64,000 bases of DNA from Sinorhizobium sp. 8-89 (GCF_030124325.1 NZ_JASKLR010000001.1:1-64000); one strand, 5' to 3'; shown: positions 37,210 to 47,764, numbered from the stretch's first letter. Program-made: numbers and translations. The notes: a model not told the origin generated them from the letters alone.

Positions 37210-38114
37210 GAGCTCAGGCCATTCTCGAACAGAAACTGTCGCCGGACGAATGCCTTGCGAGCGGTGAATATCCACTGACGCGCCGCGATCTCAACGAGAT
37301 CGCTGCGATGATCTATGCCGATGCCGGGATCTATCTCAACGAATCCAAGGCGTCGCTCGTCTATTCGCGGCTGTCGAAGCACATCCGCAATCTCGGGCTC
37401 AAGGGTTTTCGTGATTATTGTCAGCTCGTCGCCTCGCCGGCCGGCGCGGCGGCGCGACGTGACATGCTCTCGCACCTGACGACGAATTTCACCCGCTTCT
37501 TCCGCGAAAACCACCATTTCGAACACCTGAAGACGGACGTGCTGCCCAAGCTGATTGCCAGCGCGAAGAGCGGTGGACGCGTTCGCATCTGGTCGGCGGC
37601 ATGCTCCGACGGTCAGGAGCCCTATTCGATTGCGCTCACGGTTCTATCGTTGCTGCCGAACGCCGCCGACTATGATTTCCGTATTCTGGCGACGGATATC
37701 GATCCGAAGATCCTGGCACTTGCGCGGGCCGGGGCCTATGACGCGACGGCGCTCGAAACGGTCAATTCGGCAATGCGCAAGCAGTGGTTCAGCGAGGTCA
37801 ATGTCGGCGGCCGCGTCAAGTGGCAGATCGACGACCGCGTCAAGCGGCTGATCACCTTCAACGAGCTCAATCTCATGGCGCAATGGCCGGTAAAAGGGCC
37901 CTTCGATGTCATCTTCTGCCGCAACGTGGTGATCTATTTCGACGAGCCGACGCAGATGAAGATCTGGTCGCGCTTCGCCGGCGTGCTGAACACCGAAGGG
38001 CATCTTTATATCGGCCATTCGGAGCGTGTGTCCGGCGATGCCAAATCTGAGTTCGACAATATCGGCATCACCACCTATCGCCATACCGGCAAGTTTCATG
38101 GAGTCCGCGCATGA
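37206..38114 (+). CDS. cheR: Chemoreceptor methyltransferase CheR
   Basis: A 302-residue SAM-dependent methyltransferase that adds methyl groups to receptor glutamates during adaptation. Signatures: [15 protein letters not shown] (N-terminal domain), [16 protein letters not shown] (SAM site), [20 protein letters not shown] and [13 protein letters not shown]. It overlaps cheW at the start (GCATGAG) and cheB at the end. Confidence 0.96.
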   Translation: MRAQAILEQKLSPDECLASGEYPLTRRDLNEIAAMIYADAGIYLNESKASLVYSRLSKHIRNLGLKGFRDYCQLVASPAGAAARRDMLSHLTTNFTRFFRENHHFEHLKTDVLPKLIASAKSGGRVRIWSAACSDGQEPYSIALTVLSLLPNAADYDFRILATDIDPKILALARAGAYDATALETVNSAMRKQWFSEVNVGGRVKWQIDDRVKRLITFNELNLMAQWPVKGPFDVIFCRNVVIYFDEPTQMKIWSRFAGVLNTEGHLYIGHSERVSGDAKSEFDNIGITTYRHTGKFHGVRA

Positions 38115-39169
38115 GTGCTCCCGCACGCGTTCTCGTTGTCGATGACTCGGCCACCATGCGCGGCCTTATCACCGCCGTGCTGAATGCGGACCCGGACGTC
38201 ACCGTCGTCGGCCAGGCGGCCGATGCGATCGAGGCGCGCCAGGCGATCAAGCAGCTCGATCCCGACGTCGTCACGCTCGACATCGAGATGCCGAACATGA
38301 ACGGGCTCGAATTCCTGGACAAGATCATGCGGTTGCGTCCGATGCCGGTCATCATGGTCTCGACCCTGACCCACAAGGGCGCGGAAGCATCGATCGCGGC
38401 GCTCGAAATCGGCGCCTTCGACTGTGTCGGCAAGCCGCATCCCGGCGATCCGCATCCGTTCGGCGATCTGGTCGACAAGGTGAAGGCGGCCGCACGTTCG
38501 CAGCGAAAGCTCATCATCACCGGCAACAAGGCCGCCGCACCGACCGCTGCTAACGCAAATGCGGTTTCCGATTACAGAGCGGGCCGCAAGATCATCGCCA
38601 TAGGCGCATCGACCGGCGGCGTCGAAGCGCTGATCACCGTGCTGCAGAAGTTTCCGGCCAATTGCCCTCCGACGGTCATCACGCAGCACATGCCACACAC
38701 TTTCACCAGAAGCTTCGCCGAGCGGCTCAATCGCCTTTGCGCGCCGACCGTCCAGGAGGCGACCGATGGCGCCCGCCTGGAGGTCGGCAAGATCTATCTG
38801 GCGCCGGGCGGTGAACGCCACCTTCAGGTGGCCAATGCCGCGGCGCCTTGCTGCCGCCTCGTCGATCGCGATCCGGTCAACGGCCATCGGCCCTCGGTCG
38901 ACGTGCTGTTCGATTCGGTTGCCGAACTCGCGGGCCGCAACGCGATCGGTGTCATTCTGACCGGAATGGGCCGCGACGGCGCGTCCGGTCTCCTCAAGAT
39001 GCGACATGCCGGTGCACGCACCTTCGGACAAAACGAAAAGACTTGTGTCGTCTACGGCATGCCGAGAGTTGCCTATGAATTGGGTGCTGTCGAAACGCAG
39101 CTCCCCCTCGGGTCGATCGGGGAGGAGATCCTGAAGACCGCAGCAGCCCGAAAAGAAGGAAGCGAATAA
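38111..39169 (+). CDS. cheB: Chemoreceptor methylesterase/response regulator CheB
   Basis: A 352-residue protein with an N-terminal receiver domain ([11 protein letters not shown], phospho-Asp in [14 protein letters not shown]) and a C-terminal methylesterase domain with the catalytic Ser in [11 protein letters not shown], a His in ITQHMPHTF and Asp in [12 protein letters not shown]. It removes receptor methyl groups once phosphorylated by CheA, opposing CheR. Overlaps cheR by 4 bases and cheY2 by 1. Confidence 0.97.
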   Translation: MSAPARVLVVDDSATMRGLITAVLNADPDVTVVGQAADAIEARQAIKQLDPDVVTLDIEMPNMNGLEFLDKIMRLRPMPVIMVSTLTHKGAEASIAALEIGAFDCVGKPHPGDPHPFGDLVDKVKAAARSQRKLIITGNKAAAPTAANANAVSDYRAGRKIIAIGASTGGVEALITVLQKFPANCPPTVITQHMPHTFTRSFAERLNRLCAPTVQEATDGARLEVGKIYLAPGGERHLQVANAAAPCCRLVDRDPVNGHRPSVDVLFDSVAELAGRNAIGVILTGMGRDGASGLLKMRHAGARTFGQNEKTCVVYGMPRVAYELGAVETQLPLGSIGEEILKTAAARKEGSE

Positions 39170-39558
39170 TGTCCATCGCCGAAAAAATAAAAGTTCTGAT
39201 CGTCGACGATCAGGTGACGAGCCGCCTGCTCCTGGGCGACGCCCTGCAGCAGCTCGGTTTCAAGCAGATCACCGCAGCCGGCGATGGGGAGCAAGGCATG
39301 AAGATCATGGCCCAGAACCCGCACCACCTCGTTATCTCGGATTTCAATATGCCGAAAATGGACGGGCTCGGACTGCTCCAGGCGGTGCGATCGAACCCGA
39401 CGACGAAGAAAGCGGCCTTCATCATCCTGACGGCGCAGGGCGACCGCGCGCTGGTGCAGAAGGCAGCCGCCCTCGGCGCCAACAATGTTCTCGCCAAGCC
39501 GTTTACGATCGAAAAGATGAAGGCTGCGATCGAGGCGGTGTTCGGGGCGCTGAAATGA
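39169..39558 (+). CDS. cheY2: Motor response regulator CheY2
   Basis: A 129-residue receiver domain with phospho-Asp58 ([12 protein letters not shown]), acidic pair VDDQVTSR and Lys in [10 protein letters not shown]. In S. meliloti phospho-CheY2 is the form that binds the flagellar motor and slows rotation. It is coupled to cheB (one-base overlap) and to cheD (4-base overlap). Confidence 0.95.
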   Translation: MSIAEKIKVLIVDDQVTSRLLLGDALQQLGFKQITAAGDGEQGMKIMAQNPHHLVISDFNMPKMDGLGLLQAVRSNPTTKKAAFIILTAQGDRALVQKAAALGANNVLAKPFTIEKMKAAIEAVFGALK

Positions 39559-40106
39559 TGACCGAGGCCGCCGGCAGGCGCGTGCATGTCATCCAGGGCG
39601 AGTTCAAGGTCGTCAACGATCCGAATATCGTTCTTTCGACCATTCTCGGGTCCTGCGTGGCCGCCTGCATGCGTGATCCGGTGATCGGCGTCGGCGGTAT
39701 GAATCATTTCCTGTTGCCCGGCTCCGCAACGTCGAACTCCGGCGGGGACGCCACGCGCTATGGCGTGCACCTGATGGAACTGCTGATCAACGGCCTGTTG
39801 AAGCAGGGCGCCCGTCGCGACCGATTGGAAGCAAAGATCTTCGGCGGCGCCAAAACAATTGCGAAATTCTCGAACGTCGGCGAGCAAAATGCCGCCTTCG
39901 CGCGCCAGTTCCTGCTGGACGAAGGGATCCGCGTCGTCAGCGAAAGCACGGGCGGTGAGCACGGCCGCAAGCTGGAGTATTGGCCGTCCTCCGGGCGCGC
40001 GCGCCAATACGCGTTGACCGGGATGGAAGCGCAACGGGCGATGCAGATGGACCAGCGACCTGTGCCGCTGCCGAAGCCGGTGGAAAGCTCCATCGAATTC
40101 TTCTGA
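39555..40106 (+). CDS. cheD: Chemoreceptor glutamine deamidase CheD
   Basis: A 183-residue CheD. The catalytic Cys is in [12 protein letters not shown] and the His in GGMNHFLLP; the C-terminal [17 protein letters not shown] matches the family. It deamidates specific Gln residues in chemoreceptors to allow methylation. It begins at ATG 39555 (a tandem ATGATG). Confidence 0.94.
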   Translation: MMTEAAGRRVHVIQGEFKVVNDPNIVLSTILGSCVAACMRDPVIGVGGMNHFLLPGSATSNSGGDATRYGVHLMELLINGLLKQGARRDRLEAKIFGGAKTIAKFSNVGEQNAAFARQFLLDEGIRVVSESTGGEHGRKLEYWPSSGRARQYALTGMEAQRAMQMDQRPVPLPKPVESSIEFF

Positions 40107-40171
40107 TCAGGCTCGGCCGGACGAACAACGCACTTCCGAATTCCATTTCGCAGACGACGTGAGGACAGACC

Positions 40172-40564
40172 ATGCAGATCGACTACCAGGGCCATGCGCC
40201 TCACGCCGAAGAATCCTTGCCCGCTGTACTCATGCGCATCGTCACGGAGCTCCATGACGTCGCCTACCTCATCGAACGCATCGAGCCGCAGCTCTACGGC
40301 AATCGCGGCGTGGCCTCGCCCGATGCGTCCGAGCACGTGATGGTGCTTCAGGGCATCGACCTGGCCGTGCAGAAGACGCGTGGGCTGGCCGAATTTATCG
40401 ATACGATCACGGCATCCATTCCCGACACCTGGCTTGTCGACGTGACGACCGCGGTCAACCTGGTCAAGCTTGCGGATATGAAAAAGGCACTGGGCAGCGG
40501 CATGCTGCGCCATGGCCATTCGCAGCCCTTGACGAAAGCCTCAGGCGACTTCGAAGCGTTCTGA
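40172..40564 (+). CDS. cheT: Chemotaxis signal-termination protein CheT
   Basis: A 130-residue helical protein at the end of the che operon. A DXXXQ motif is visible at Asp63-Gln67 (GIDLAVQKTRGL), the phosphatase motif seen in CheZ-like proteins. From memory, S. meliloti CheT carries this motif and acts in signal termination and adaptation, with contact to CheR. The start ATG 40172 follows GAGGACAGACC. A partial RIME copy follows its stop. Confidence 0.8.
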   Translation: MQIDYQGHAPHAEESLPAVLMRIVTELHDVAYLIERIEPQLYGNRGVASPDASEHVMVLQGIDLAVQKTRGLAEFIDTITASIPDTWLVDVTTAVNLVKLADMKKALGSGMLRHGHSQPLTKASGDFEAF

Positions 40565-40631
40565 CGTCGCATTTGATCGAGTAGTCGAGGCGGGATTGTC
40601 CCTGACCCCACATTGAGGGAGATTGCCCCTC

Positions 40632-40704
40632 ACCATGCAGCGTCCTTTGAATTGCCGCCTGTTTTGTCGTCAGATCGGCTACGATTTAAGGAAACGTGCG
40701 GTAG
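40632..40704 (+). repeat. RIME-like intergenic repeat, copy 7 (partial)
   Basis: Keeps CCTTTGAATTGCCGCCTGTTTTG and ATCGGCTACGATTTAAGGAAAC then GTGCGGTAG but lacks the first palindrome and has several changes. It stands in the 387-base gap between cheT and fliF, in which I see no gene. Confidence 0.65.
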
Positions 40705-40951
40705 CCCTCTCTCTGTCAGGACGGGGAGGGGACTTAAGAACCGGCCGCACCCGTCGACGGTTCTCCCTGTTCTTCGTCAAGTTCGCGCAAGTTTCGCTGC
40801 CTAGCTTCGCATCCGGGGCTGGTAGATTCGCGCGTATTGGACATCGGCTGAAGCGCAAGCCGACACCCAGCAAACCCGAACATTGGAGCTGCGCATGGCG
40901 CAGGCCGGATGACCGGCTTGGCCGTCTTGCGATACTGGGTGCGGAAACAGA

Positions 40952-42628
40952 ATGAATCTGTTCGATCAATTCTCGACGTTCACGAAAAACCTCGGCAATC
41001 TGGGGCAAGGCAAACTGGTCGCGCTCGCCGTGGCCGGCATCGTAGCGGTCGGCTTCGTCCTCGCGGCCGGAATCTACGTCAACAGACCATCGTTTGAAAC
41101 GCTCTATGTCGGCCTCGAGCGCAGCGACGTCACCCAGATCAGCATTGCGCTTGCCGAGGCAAACATCGATTTCGACGTGGGGTCGGACGGCGGCAGCATC
41201 CAGGTTCCGGTCGGCATGACCGGCAAGGCCCGCCTGTTGCTTGCCGAGCGCGGTTTGCCCAGCAGCGCCAATGCCGGTTACGAACTCTTCGATAATGTCG
41301 GCTCGCTGGGCCTCACCTCCTTCATGCAGGAAGTGACGCGCGTCCGCGCACTTGAAGGCGAAATCGCCCGCACCATCCAGCAAATCTCCGGTATCGCCGC
41401 CGCACGCGTGCACATTGTGATGCCGGAACGCGGAAGCTTCCGCAAGGCCGACCAGACGCCGACGGCGTCGGTCATGATTCGCGCGAGCGCAACGGTTGGC
41501 CGCAGTGCCGCCGCCTCGATCCGTCACCTCGTCGCTTCTTCCGTGCCGGGGCTCGATGTCGATGACGTCACGATTCTGGATTCGACAGGACAGCTTCTCG
41601 CCTCCGGCGACGACCCGGCGACCAGCGCCCTCAACCAGTCGCTTGGCGTCGTCCAGAATGTCCAGACGGATCTCGAAAAGAAGATCGACAATGCGCTCGC
41701 GCCGTTCCTCGGCATCGATAATTTCCGCACCAGCGTGACTGCCCGGCTCAACACCGATGCGCAGCAGATCCAGGAAACCGTCTTCGATCCCGAGTCGCGC
41801 GTCGAGCGCTCGACGCGCGTGACCAAGGAAGAGCAGAAGTCCAGCCAGCAGCAGCCGGACAATGCCGCCACCGTTCAGCAGAACGTGCCCCAGGCTGCAC
41901 CGCGCGGCGGCGCCGGCCCACAGTCCAGCGACGAAGCGGCGAAGAAGGAAGAGCAGACCAACTACGAGATCAACAGCAAGACGATCGCCACCGTCAAGAA
42001 CAGCTATTCGATCGAGCGGCTGTCGATCGCCGTCGTCGTCAACCGAGGCCGCCTTGCGGCGATGGTCGGAGAGGCGGCTGATCAGGCGAAGATCGACGCT
42101 TACCTACAGGAAATGCAGAAGATCGTTTCGTCGGCCGCCGGCGTCGATGCAAGCCGCGGCGACGTCGTCACGCTGAACGCCATGGATTTCGTCGAGACGC
42201 AATTGCTGGACCAGCCGGTGGCCGGACCGGGCGTCATGGAAATGCTGACGCGCAATCTTGGCGGCATCATCAACTCGCTTGCCTTCGTCGCCGTTGCTTT
42301 CCTGGTTGTTTGGATGGGCATGCGGCCGCTCGCCCGCCAGATGGGTTTCGGCGGCAAGGCAGGCCAGCTGGAAAGCGAAGCGGCCGGTCTCGAACTACCG
42401 GACTTCTCTCCGGTCGGCGCCGGCGCCGGTGGGGCGCTCATGGAAGGCTTCGGCTCGGACTTCGGCTTCGACAGCACCGACGACCTGCTCAACCTTGGCG
42501 AGGAGGGCGGCAGCTTCAACCGACGCGTCAAGGAAGGACCGGAACGGCGGCTTGCACGCATGGTGGAGATCAGCGAAGAGCGGGCAGCGAAGATTCTGCG
42601 CAAATGGGCCCTGGATCGGGCCGCCTGA
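40952..42628 (+). CDS. fliF: Flagellar MS-ring protein FliF
   Basis: Forms the membrane-embedded MS ring on which the motor and export apparatus are built. It has 558 residues, with a first membrane span at about 22-42 (LVALAVAGIVAVGFVLAAGI) and a second near 440 (LAFVAVAFLVVWMGM). Ring-building motifs LLAERGLPSSANAGYELFD and EGEIARTIQQISGIAAARVH are canonical. The C-terminus MVEISEERAAKILRKWA is the FliG-binding tail. A strong terminator follows, so fliF ends its transcript here. Confidence 0.95.
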   Translation: MNLFDQFSTFTKNLGNLGQGKLVALAVAGIVAVGFVLAAGIYVNRPSFETLYVGLERSDVTQISIALAEANIDFDVGSDGGSIQVPVGMTGKARLLLAERGLPSSANAGYELFDNVGSLGLTSFMQEVTRVRALEGEIARTIQQISGIAAARVHIVMPERGSFRKADQTPTASVMIRASATVGRSAAASIRHLVASSVPGLDVDDVTILDSTGQLLASGDDPATSALNQSLGVVQNVQTDLEKKIDNALAPFLGIDNFRTSVTARLNTDAQQIQETVFDPESRVERSTRVTKEEQKSSQQQPDNAATVQQNVPQAAPRGGAGPQSSDEAAKKEEQTNYEINSKTIATVKNSYSIERLSIAVVVNRGRLAAMVGEAADQAKIDAYLQEMQKIVSSAAGVDASRGDVVTLNAMDFVETQLLDQPVAGPGVMEMLTRNLGGIINSLAFVAVAFLVVWMGMRPLARQMGFGGKAGQLESEAAGLELPDFSPVGAGAGGALMEGFGSDFGFDSTDDLLNLGEEGGSFNRRVKEGPERRLARMVEISEERAAKILRKWALDRAA

Positions 42629-42664
42629 CGACCGTCGCCAAGGCAACCACCGCTTCGCAAAAGG

Positions 42665-42690
42665 ATCCCGCCCTAGTGGCGGGATTTTTT
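42665..42690 (+). terminator. Rho-independent terminator after fliF
   Basis: ATCCCGCC / GGCGGGAT with a 5-base loop, followed directly by a T run (TTTTTT to 42690). It starts 36 bases after the fliF stop, well placed to end the preceding transcript and insulate visN. Confidence 0.92.
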
Positions 42691-43463
42691 GTGCCCTGAA
42701 GATCTGGGTGCGAATTGCGGCTCTGCGTTGAAATATTGGCGGACCTCGAAGCGTATTGGCGGCCGGACGAGGGCATAGCGTCAAGAATCCGCCGCCGCCG
42801 CCGGAGTCTCGGCCGCTGTGACCGGGACAAAGGTTAACAATAAAGTAACATTTATAGATTCGAAGCCGCGAGCGACGCCCAGATTGGTGGCGCAATCTAC
42901 TGGTGGTATTGTGCCGAATGCTCAGATTTCCATAAATATAGTTTGCTCAGGCTCAAATAAAACCAGCGATAGACGCCTTCCTATTCGTTGCATTCCTGTG
43001 GACAGACTGTCCAGGTGTTGATGCATTTCGGCAACAGGTGCCGCGCTAAAGTAAATGCCACTTTTATTTCGTTAGAAGCGTTCGGGTGAAAAGGCAGGTT
43101 TGAGCGCCGCAGAAACTGCGCTTTCAACCGCGCAGATCAAGGCGCACGCTCGTCCGGATTGTCCGCCAGGAAAATGAGTCTGTACTAAAGTTATGGAATA
43201 TCAATACGATAATTTGTTGATCCCGCTATTCCTGTCTTTGCCTCTTGGATTGCGAAGCATGGGCAGGCACATGATTTCGTCAGCGAGCGTCGAAGTAAAT
43301 GGCCAGCGGACGCCAGTGGTTTTTCCAGAGACGCGATGTACAGTTTAGGAACTGATTCGCGTCCTGACTTGCGGATGGCGGTGAATATCGGCTCCGGCCG
43401 ATCTGTCGGCAACGACAGCAAGCGCATGTCCAGGGCGTCGAATTCGGCACGGGGGCTGAAGTT
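42691..43463. promoter_or_regulatory. Long upstream region of visN
   Basis: A 773-base stretch between the fliF terminator and visN without a convincing gene. The section 42830-42970 is AT-rich (GGTTAACAATAAAGTAACAT, later CATAAATATAGTTTGC) and looks like a regulatory or promoter region; a further AT-rich patch ends at about 43210. A long control region fits a master motility regulator. Confidence 0.5.
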
Positions 43464-44201
43464 ATGGACATTTCGCAGGCAGAGGTCGTCTGGCCTTTGC
43501 AGACGGCCGTGCCGCATAGGTGCGGCCGGGGGATTTCGAGGGAACAATTGATCCGGCGGCTCGCCGAAACCGCCGAGCGCGGTGGTTTCGCAAACGCACT
43601 TGCGGCGCTGACGGAATATGTTGGCGCGACCCACTACCTCCTCGCTCGCCACGAGCTTTCTCAGGACAGTGGGCTCGATTGCATTGTCTGCTCCGACTGG
43701 CCGTTCGATGTTGTGCGGAGATTGGCGGCTATCGTCGTGGGCTTGAACGCCAAGACGACAGAACTGGAGAAGTGTCTTGCAGTTCTGCAGCCGTGCTTTC
43801 ACGCCATGCCGGACGATGTAGACCTGCCGCGCGGCGTCAGCCGGGAATATTGCGCCGTCGCTTTCAATGTCGGACGAGCGCGGTTCTCGCTCATGCTCTT
43901 GTTCCCCGCAGATGTGATCCTGTCGCAGGAGGGCCTGCGCGATATCGCACTGCTGGCGGCCTATGTCGCAAGCCTGAAGACCAGCGTCGATGTGCGGCAG
44001 GAGCGCGAATGCGAGCTGACCGAGCGTGAAATCGAATGCCTGTTCTGGATCGCTGAAGGCAAGACGAGCGAGGAAATCGCCGTCATTCTCGGCATATCCC
44101 GCAATACGATCAACAACTACATCACCAGCGTGATGCGAAAGACCGCGACGCGAACGAGGTCGGAAGCGATCGCCCACGCCGTTCGCAACAATCTCGTCTA
44201 G
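43464..44201 (+). CDS. visN: LuxR-family motility master regulator VisN
   Basis: A 245-residue LuxR-type regulator. The C-terminal helix-turn-helix is clear: LTEREIECLFWIAEGKTSEE, then GISRNTINNYITSVMRKT. The N-terminal 170 residues form an autoinducer-binding-like domain (YVGATHYLLARHELSQDSG). In S. meliloti VisN and VisR act together, probably as a heteromer, to switch on rem and so the motility genes. The gap to visR is 11 bases. Confidence 0.93.
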   Translation: MDISQAEVVWPLQTAVPHRCGRGISREQLIRRLAETAERGGFANALAALTEYVGATHYLLARHELSQDSGLDCIVCSDWPFDVVRRLAAIVVGLNAKTTELEKCLAVLQPCFHAMPDDVDLPRGVSREYCAVAFNVGRARFSLMLLFPADVILSQEGLRDIALLAAYVASLKTSVDVRQERECELTEREIECLFWIAEGKTSEEIAVILGISRNTINNYITSVMRKTATRTRSEAIAHAVRNNLV

Positions 44202-44212
44202 GGGAGGCACCG

Positions 44213-44956
44213 ATGGTTCATTTTGTCACTGGCAGCCGCCCCGACGACGATAGCCGGCTGGGCAGGAACGGGCGAGCGGCGCGCGCGGCGACGCTGGTGA
44301 CGCGGCTGCAGGTGATGCAGCGGCACATCAACGCGAAGAACTTCGCCGTCCTGCGCGTCAATGGCAGGGGCTTGCCGACGGCGCGCAAACTCACCTGTGT
44401 CCTCCACAATTGGGGCACGGCGTGTGAGACGAATGCCCGCGATCTTGTCGCTGTCTATGGCGAAGAGCTGCTGGCGCACCTTGACCGTTCTCTGCTGCCG
44501 GTTTTGTGGGACGGCTTGGGTGAGCACCAGACCGCCGAATCCGCCGATTTCCGCCCGTTCGCGCACCGGCTGGCGGGGCGAAAACTCATCTATTCGGGGA
44601 TCGCTTTTCCAGTGCGGCTCGGCGCGCAGGGCAACGGCTATGTCGTCTTTACCGGCAGCTACATCGATGCGTCCAGCGAGCAGGTCGTCGACCTCCACAG
44701 TCGCAGCTGCAACATCATGACGGATATGCTTGCGGCGGACGAAAAACGGCTGTTTCAGGCAGAAGCGCTCAGCGATCGCGAGATCGCCTGCCTGCAGATG
44801 GCCGGGGACGGCCACATCAGCGAGGAAATTGCCGACAAGATGGGCCTCTCCGTGCACACGGTGAATGCCTATCTCGGCGCCGCCACGACGAAACTCGATT
44901 CCGTCAACCGCATCCAGGCGATCGCCAAGGCCATACGTCTCGGCTACATCAGCTGA
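44213..44956 (+). CDS. visR: LuxR-family motility master regulator VisR
   Basis: A 247-residue partner of VisN. The C-terminal LuxR helix-turn-helix reads LSDREIACLQMAGDGHISEE, then GLSVHTVNAYLGAATTKL. The N-terminal domain differs from VisN in sequence but has similar length. Starts at ATG 44213, after GGGGAGG. Converges with the small minus-strand gene at 45017. Confidence 0.93.
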   Translation: MVHFVTGSRPDDDSRLGRNGRAARAATLVTRLQVMQRHINAKNFAVLRVNGRGLPTARKLTCVLHNWGTACETNARDLVAVYGEELLAHLDRSLLPVLWDGLGEHQTAESADFRPFAHRLAGRKLIYSGIAFPVRLGAQGNGYVVFTGSYIDASSEQVVDLHSRSCNIMTDMLAADEKRLFQAEALSDREIACLQMAGDGHISEEIADKMGLSVHTVNAYLGAATTKLDSVNRIQAIAKAIRLGYIS

Positions 44957-45016
44957 GGGACGGGAACGCTCTGGCCGGAATGCCATGGGCCTGCAAGACC
45001 GACTTCCCATCAGTCA

Positions 45017-45466
45017 CTAGCTGGCGAGTGGAAGAGCATAGGATTTGACGAATTTCGCCTCTTCCAAGCTTTTCGCGAGGAAGGCAGTGTTTTCGTCTGC
45101 ATCCGTGGAAGGATGCTGAAAGCTGATATGGCTGATCTCGACGCCGGCAGTGTCGTTGCCGAGGGTAAGCCGGGCGTAGACAGTGACGCCGCGCGGTTTC
45201 AGTTCCAGGTCGAGGACGATCTCCGGGGCGCTGTCCCAATCGAGATTGTAGTTGCCGCCGAGGCCGAAATTCACCGTGCCCGGCAGAAAATAGAGTTCCG
45301 CGGCAGACTCCACGAGGTCAGCGAGGCTCGCATGGGACTCGAACCGTAAGAGTGCGATGAAATCCGCTGCGTCGACCAGACGCAGTTCCGTCGCCACCGG
45401 ACGGATTGCCTCCGCCACTATCTGTTCGCGTTTTTCGGAGAATTCGCACTTTTTCATCGAGATCAC
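45017..45466 (-). CDS. Conserved hypothetical protein at the end of the motA-flhB operon (149 aa)
   Basis: I do not recognise a function. The 149-residue soluble protein has an early [20 protein letters not shown], then [19 protein letters not shown] and a beta-rich [10 protein letters not shown] region. It begins with GTG 45466 (or ATG 45457) overlapping the flhB stop by 4 bases, so it is translated with the motor and export operon and is probably flagellar. An equivalent gene stands at this spot in S. meliloti, from memory. Confidence 0.75.
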   Translation of the reverse strand: MISMKKCEFSEKREQIVAEAIRPVATELRLVDAADFIALLRFESHASLADLVESAAELYFLPGTVNFGLGGNYNLDWDSAPEIVLDLELKPRGVTVYARLTLGNDTAGVEISHISFQHPSTDADENTAFLAKSLEEAKFVKSYALPLAS

Positions 45467-46545
45467 GTCACCCGTTTTTGTTGCGGCTGAACTGCATAAA
45501 CCCGGTGAATGAGTTCGGCGACTGCCTTGTAAAACACCGGTGGAATCACACTATCCACCGAGACTTGTGCAAACATGGAGCGTGCAAGCGGCGGATCCTC
45601 GAAGACCGGAATGCCGTTTTTCTCGGCAAGTTCGCGGATCTTGAGTGCGACCAGATCCTGGCCCATGGCAACCACCACCGGCGCATCGTTTTCCTCGCGC
45701 ACGTAACGCAGAGCGACGGCATAATGTGTCGGGTTCGCAATCACCAGTGTTGCGCGCGGGACGGAGGAAATCATGCGCTTGCGCGCGCGGTCACGCTGGA
45801 TCGAGCGCAGCCGCGACTTGACGATCGGGTCGCCCTGGGACTGCTTCAGTTCCTCCTTTACCTCCTGCTTCGTCATCATCAGTTCGGTGTACCAATGGTG
45901 CCGGGTCCAGAAGAGGTCGACGATCGCAAGCACAGCCGTCGCCAGCAGGATGACGATCATGATCTGCTTGAGGTCGGACGTCATCGCCGTGAAAATCGTC
46001 ACCGGGTCGGAGAACATCAGATCGAGGGCGGCGAAATAATCGTTCCACAGAACGAGAACGACGATGATCGAAACGACGATGACCTTGAACAGGGACTTGC
46101 CGAACTCAACGAGCCCCTGCACGCCGAAGATGCGCTTGAAGCCGGCCGCCGGCGATATGCGGTTCATCTTCGGCTGAATGCGATCGAGGACGGGGCGGGG
46201 GAGATTCTGGAAAATCGACGATCCGACGCCGAAGATGATGAGCAGCACGAAGATCGGGACGAGCAGCGCCGCCGATTTCAGGAGGATGTGCGAAATCAGC
46301 GCGACGACGTCGGTCGATGTATCCAGCCGCCAGGCTTCCGGCTGCTCGAAGATGTCCTTGAGAGCCTCGGCGACGCTGGCCGCACCATCCGACAGAAAAA
46401 AAACGACGAAAATGTAGATCGCCAGCGTCGAAGCGAACACTGTCACTTCGCGGGAAAACGGGACGTTACCCTTGTCGGCGGCATCGGAGAGCTTCTTCTC
46501 CGATGGCGCCTCGGTTTTGCTGTCCTTGTCCTGATCATCCGACAT
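45463..46545 (-). CDS. flhB: Flagellar export switch protein FlhB
   Basis: Membrane protein of the flagellar type III export gate that controls the change from hook to filament substrates. It has 360 residues, four hydrophobic spans in the first 220 ([64 protein letters not shown]) and the autocleavage motif NPTH at Asn271-Pro272. Start ATG 46545; 159 bases separate it from fliG. Confidence 0.95.
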   Translation of the reverse strand: MSDDQDKDSKTEAPSEKKLSDAADKGNVPFSREVTVFASTLAIYIFVVFFLSDGAASVAEALKDIFEQPEAWRLDTSTDVVALISHILLKSAALLVPIFVLLIIFGVGSSIFQNLPRPVLDRIQPKMNRISPAAGFKRIFGVQGLVEFGKSLFKVIVVSIIVVLVLWNDYFAALDLMFSDPVTIFTAMTSDLKQIMIVILLATAVLAIVDLFWTRHHWYTELMMTKQEVKEELKQSQGDPIVKSRLRSIQRDRARKRMISSVPRATLVIANPTHYAVALRYVREENDAPVVVAMGQDLVALKIRELAEKNGIPVFEDPPLARSMFAQVSVDSVIPPVFYKAVAELIHRVYAVQPQQKRVT

Positions 46546-46704
46546 GAAACGCGAAGCCCCCGGCGGTTGCTACATCGAGCGATCACGCGACCTGCCGCGA
46601 CGCTCTCCTCATGTCGTGAACCGGGAAGCTCTGACGTGCAAGGGTCTGGCGATCCCGGTGGGGCCGGCTCAACAGGAATTATGGAGCCGCGATCGCGACA
46701 GGCC

Positions 46705-47736
46705 TCAGGCGGCCTCCTTGTCCTTGTCCTTGAGCTCCAGCTGTCCGCTGGCGGCGAGGCGGATCGCTTCCTGCGTGATCGACCGCCTGGCGATCGCGAT
46801 GTCGCGGGGGTTGATGCCCGCATCGCCGACGGCCAAGTCCGATTCGATCATGCGGCGCTGGCGGGCGCCGATCGACGCGAGGATCGATTCGCGCAGTTCC
46901 GGCGCCGAGCCACGAAGCGCCATCGTGATGATGTCGGTGGAGACATCGTTGAACAACTGTACGCGGCTTCTTTGCGGCATGAAGAGAATGTCGTCGAAGA
47001 GGAAGATCTTCGGCCGGACTTTCTTGGCCGAGTCCGTGTTGATCGTCTCGAGCGAGGCGAGCAGGGTGTCGACCTGCCCCTTTTCGAGTTCGTTCATGAC
47101 CTCGGCGATCTTGGCCGGTCCGGGCGAGTTGCGCTCGGCTTCCATCTCGTCGATCATTTCCATCACGCGCGCTTCGATGATCGCGGCTGCCTTCGGGCTT
47201 ACGTTCTTTATGTTGACGGCGCGGTTGAGGATATCGGGCCGTTGCGTTTCCGAAAGCTGCAGCAGCACCTTGGCGCCGAAGCTCGATGGCATCATCGACA
47301 GGACATAGGCAATGGTCTGCGGATGCTCCTTGGCGAGCGACTGGGCGACGAGCACCGGATCGCAGTCCTGGAGACGGTCCCAGATATTCGCTTCGTAGGA
47401 TTGGAAGGTCGCCCGGCGTCCGAGCAGGCCGTCGACCTCGTCCGGGGTCAGTCCTTCTTCCAGAATGCTTTCGATCGCCCGGGCATTGTCCATCAGGCCC
47501 GCGCCTTCGGTGAAAAGGTCCTCGAACTCGTTGACGAGCGTTTCGAGTTCGTGGGGCGGGATGGCGCGCAGCGACTGCGCCGCGGCGATGATCGCCTGCA
47601 GCTCGCTCTGGGTGAAGAACTTCAAGAGCTTCCCGGCCACGGACTTGCCCATAGCGAGCAATACGGCGGCCGCTTTGTCTGTCTGGCTCAGCGGATGTGC
47701 CGGCGTCTGCGCCCCGAAACTTTCGAAATCCATCAT
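46705..47736 (-). CDS. fliG: Flagellar motor switch protein FliG
   Basis: A 343-residue C-ring protein that receives stator torque and binds FliF. N-terminal segment LSQTDKAAAVLLAMGKSVAG, the middle-domain EHPQTIAYVLSMM, and a C-terminal torque domain (IFLFDDILFM, PQRSRVQLFNDVSTDIITMALRGS) with its charged ridge. ATG 47736 or the next ATG at 47733. It follows fliN by 28 bases. Confidence 0.95.
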   Translation of the reverse strand: MMDFESFGAQTPAHPLSQTDKAAAVLLAMGKSVAGKLLKFFTQSELQAIIAAAQSLRAIPPHELETLVNEFEDLFTEGAGLMDNARAIESILEEGLTPDEVDGLLGRRATFQSYEANIWDRLQDCDPVLVAQSLAKEHPQTIAYVLSMMPSSFGAKVLLQLSETQRPDILNRAVNIKNVSPKAAAIIEARVMEMIDEMEAERNSPGPAKIAEVMNELEKGQVDTLLASLETINTDSAKKVRPKIFLFDDILFMPQRSRVQLFNDVSTDIITMALRGSAPELRESILASIGARQRRMIESDLAVGDAGINPRDIAIARRSITQEAIRLAASGQLELKDKDKEAA

Positions 47737-47764
47737 GGATTTATCCCTCGCCCCTTCATCGGGC

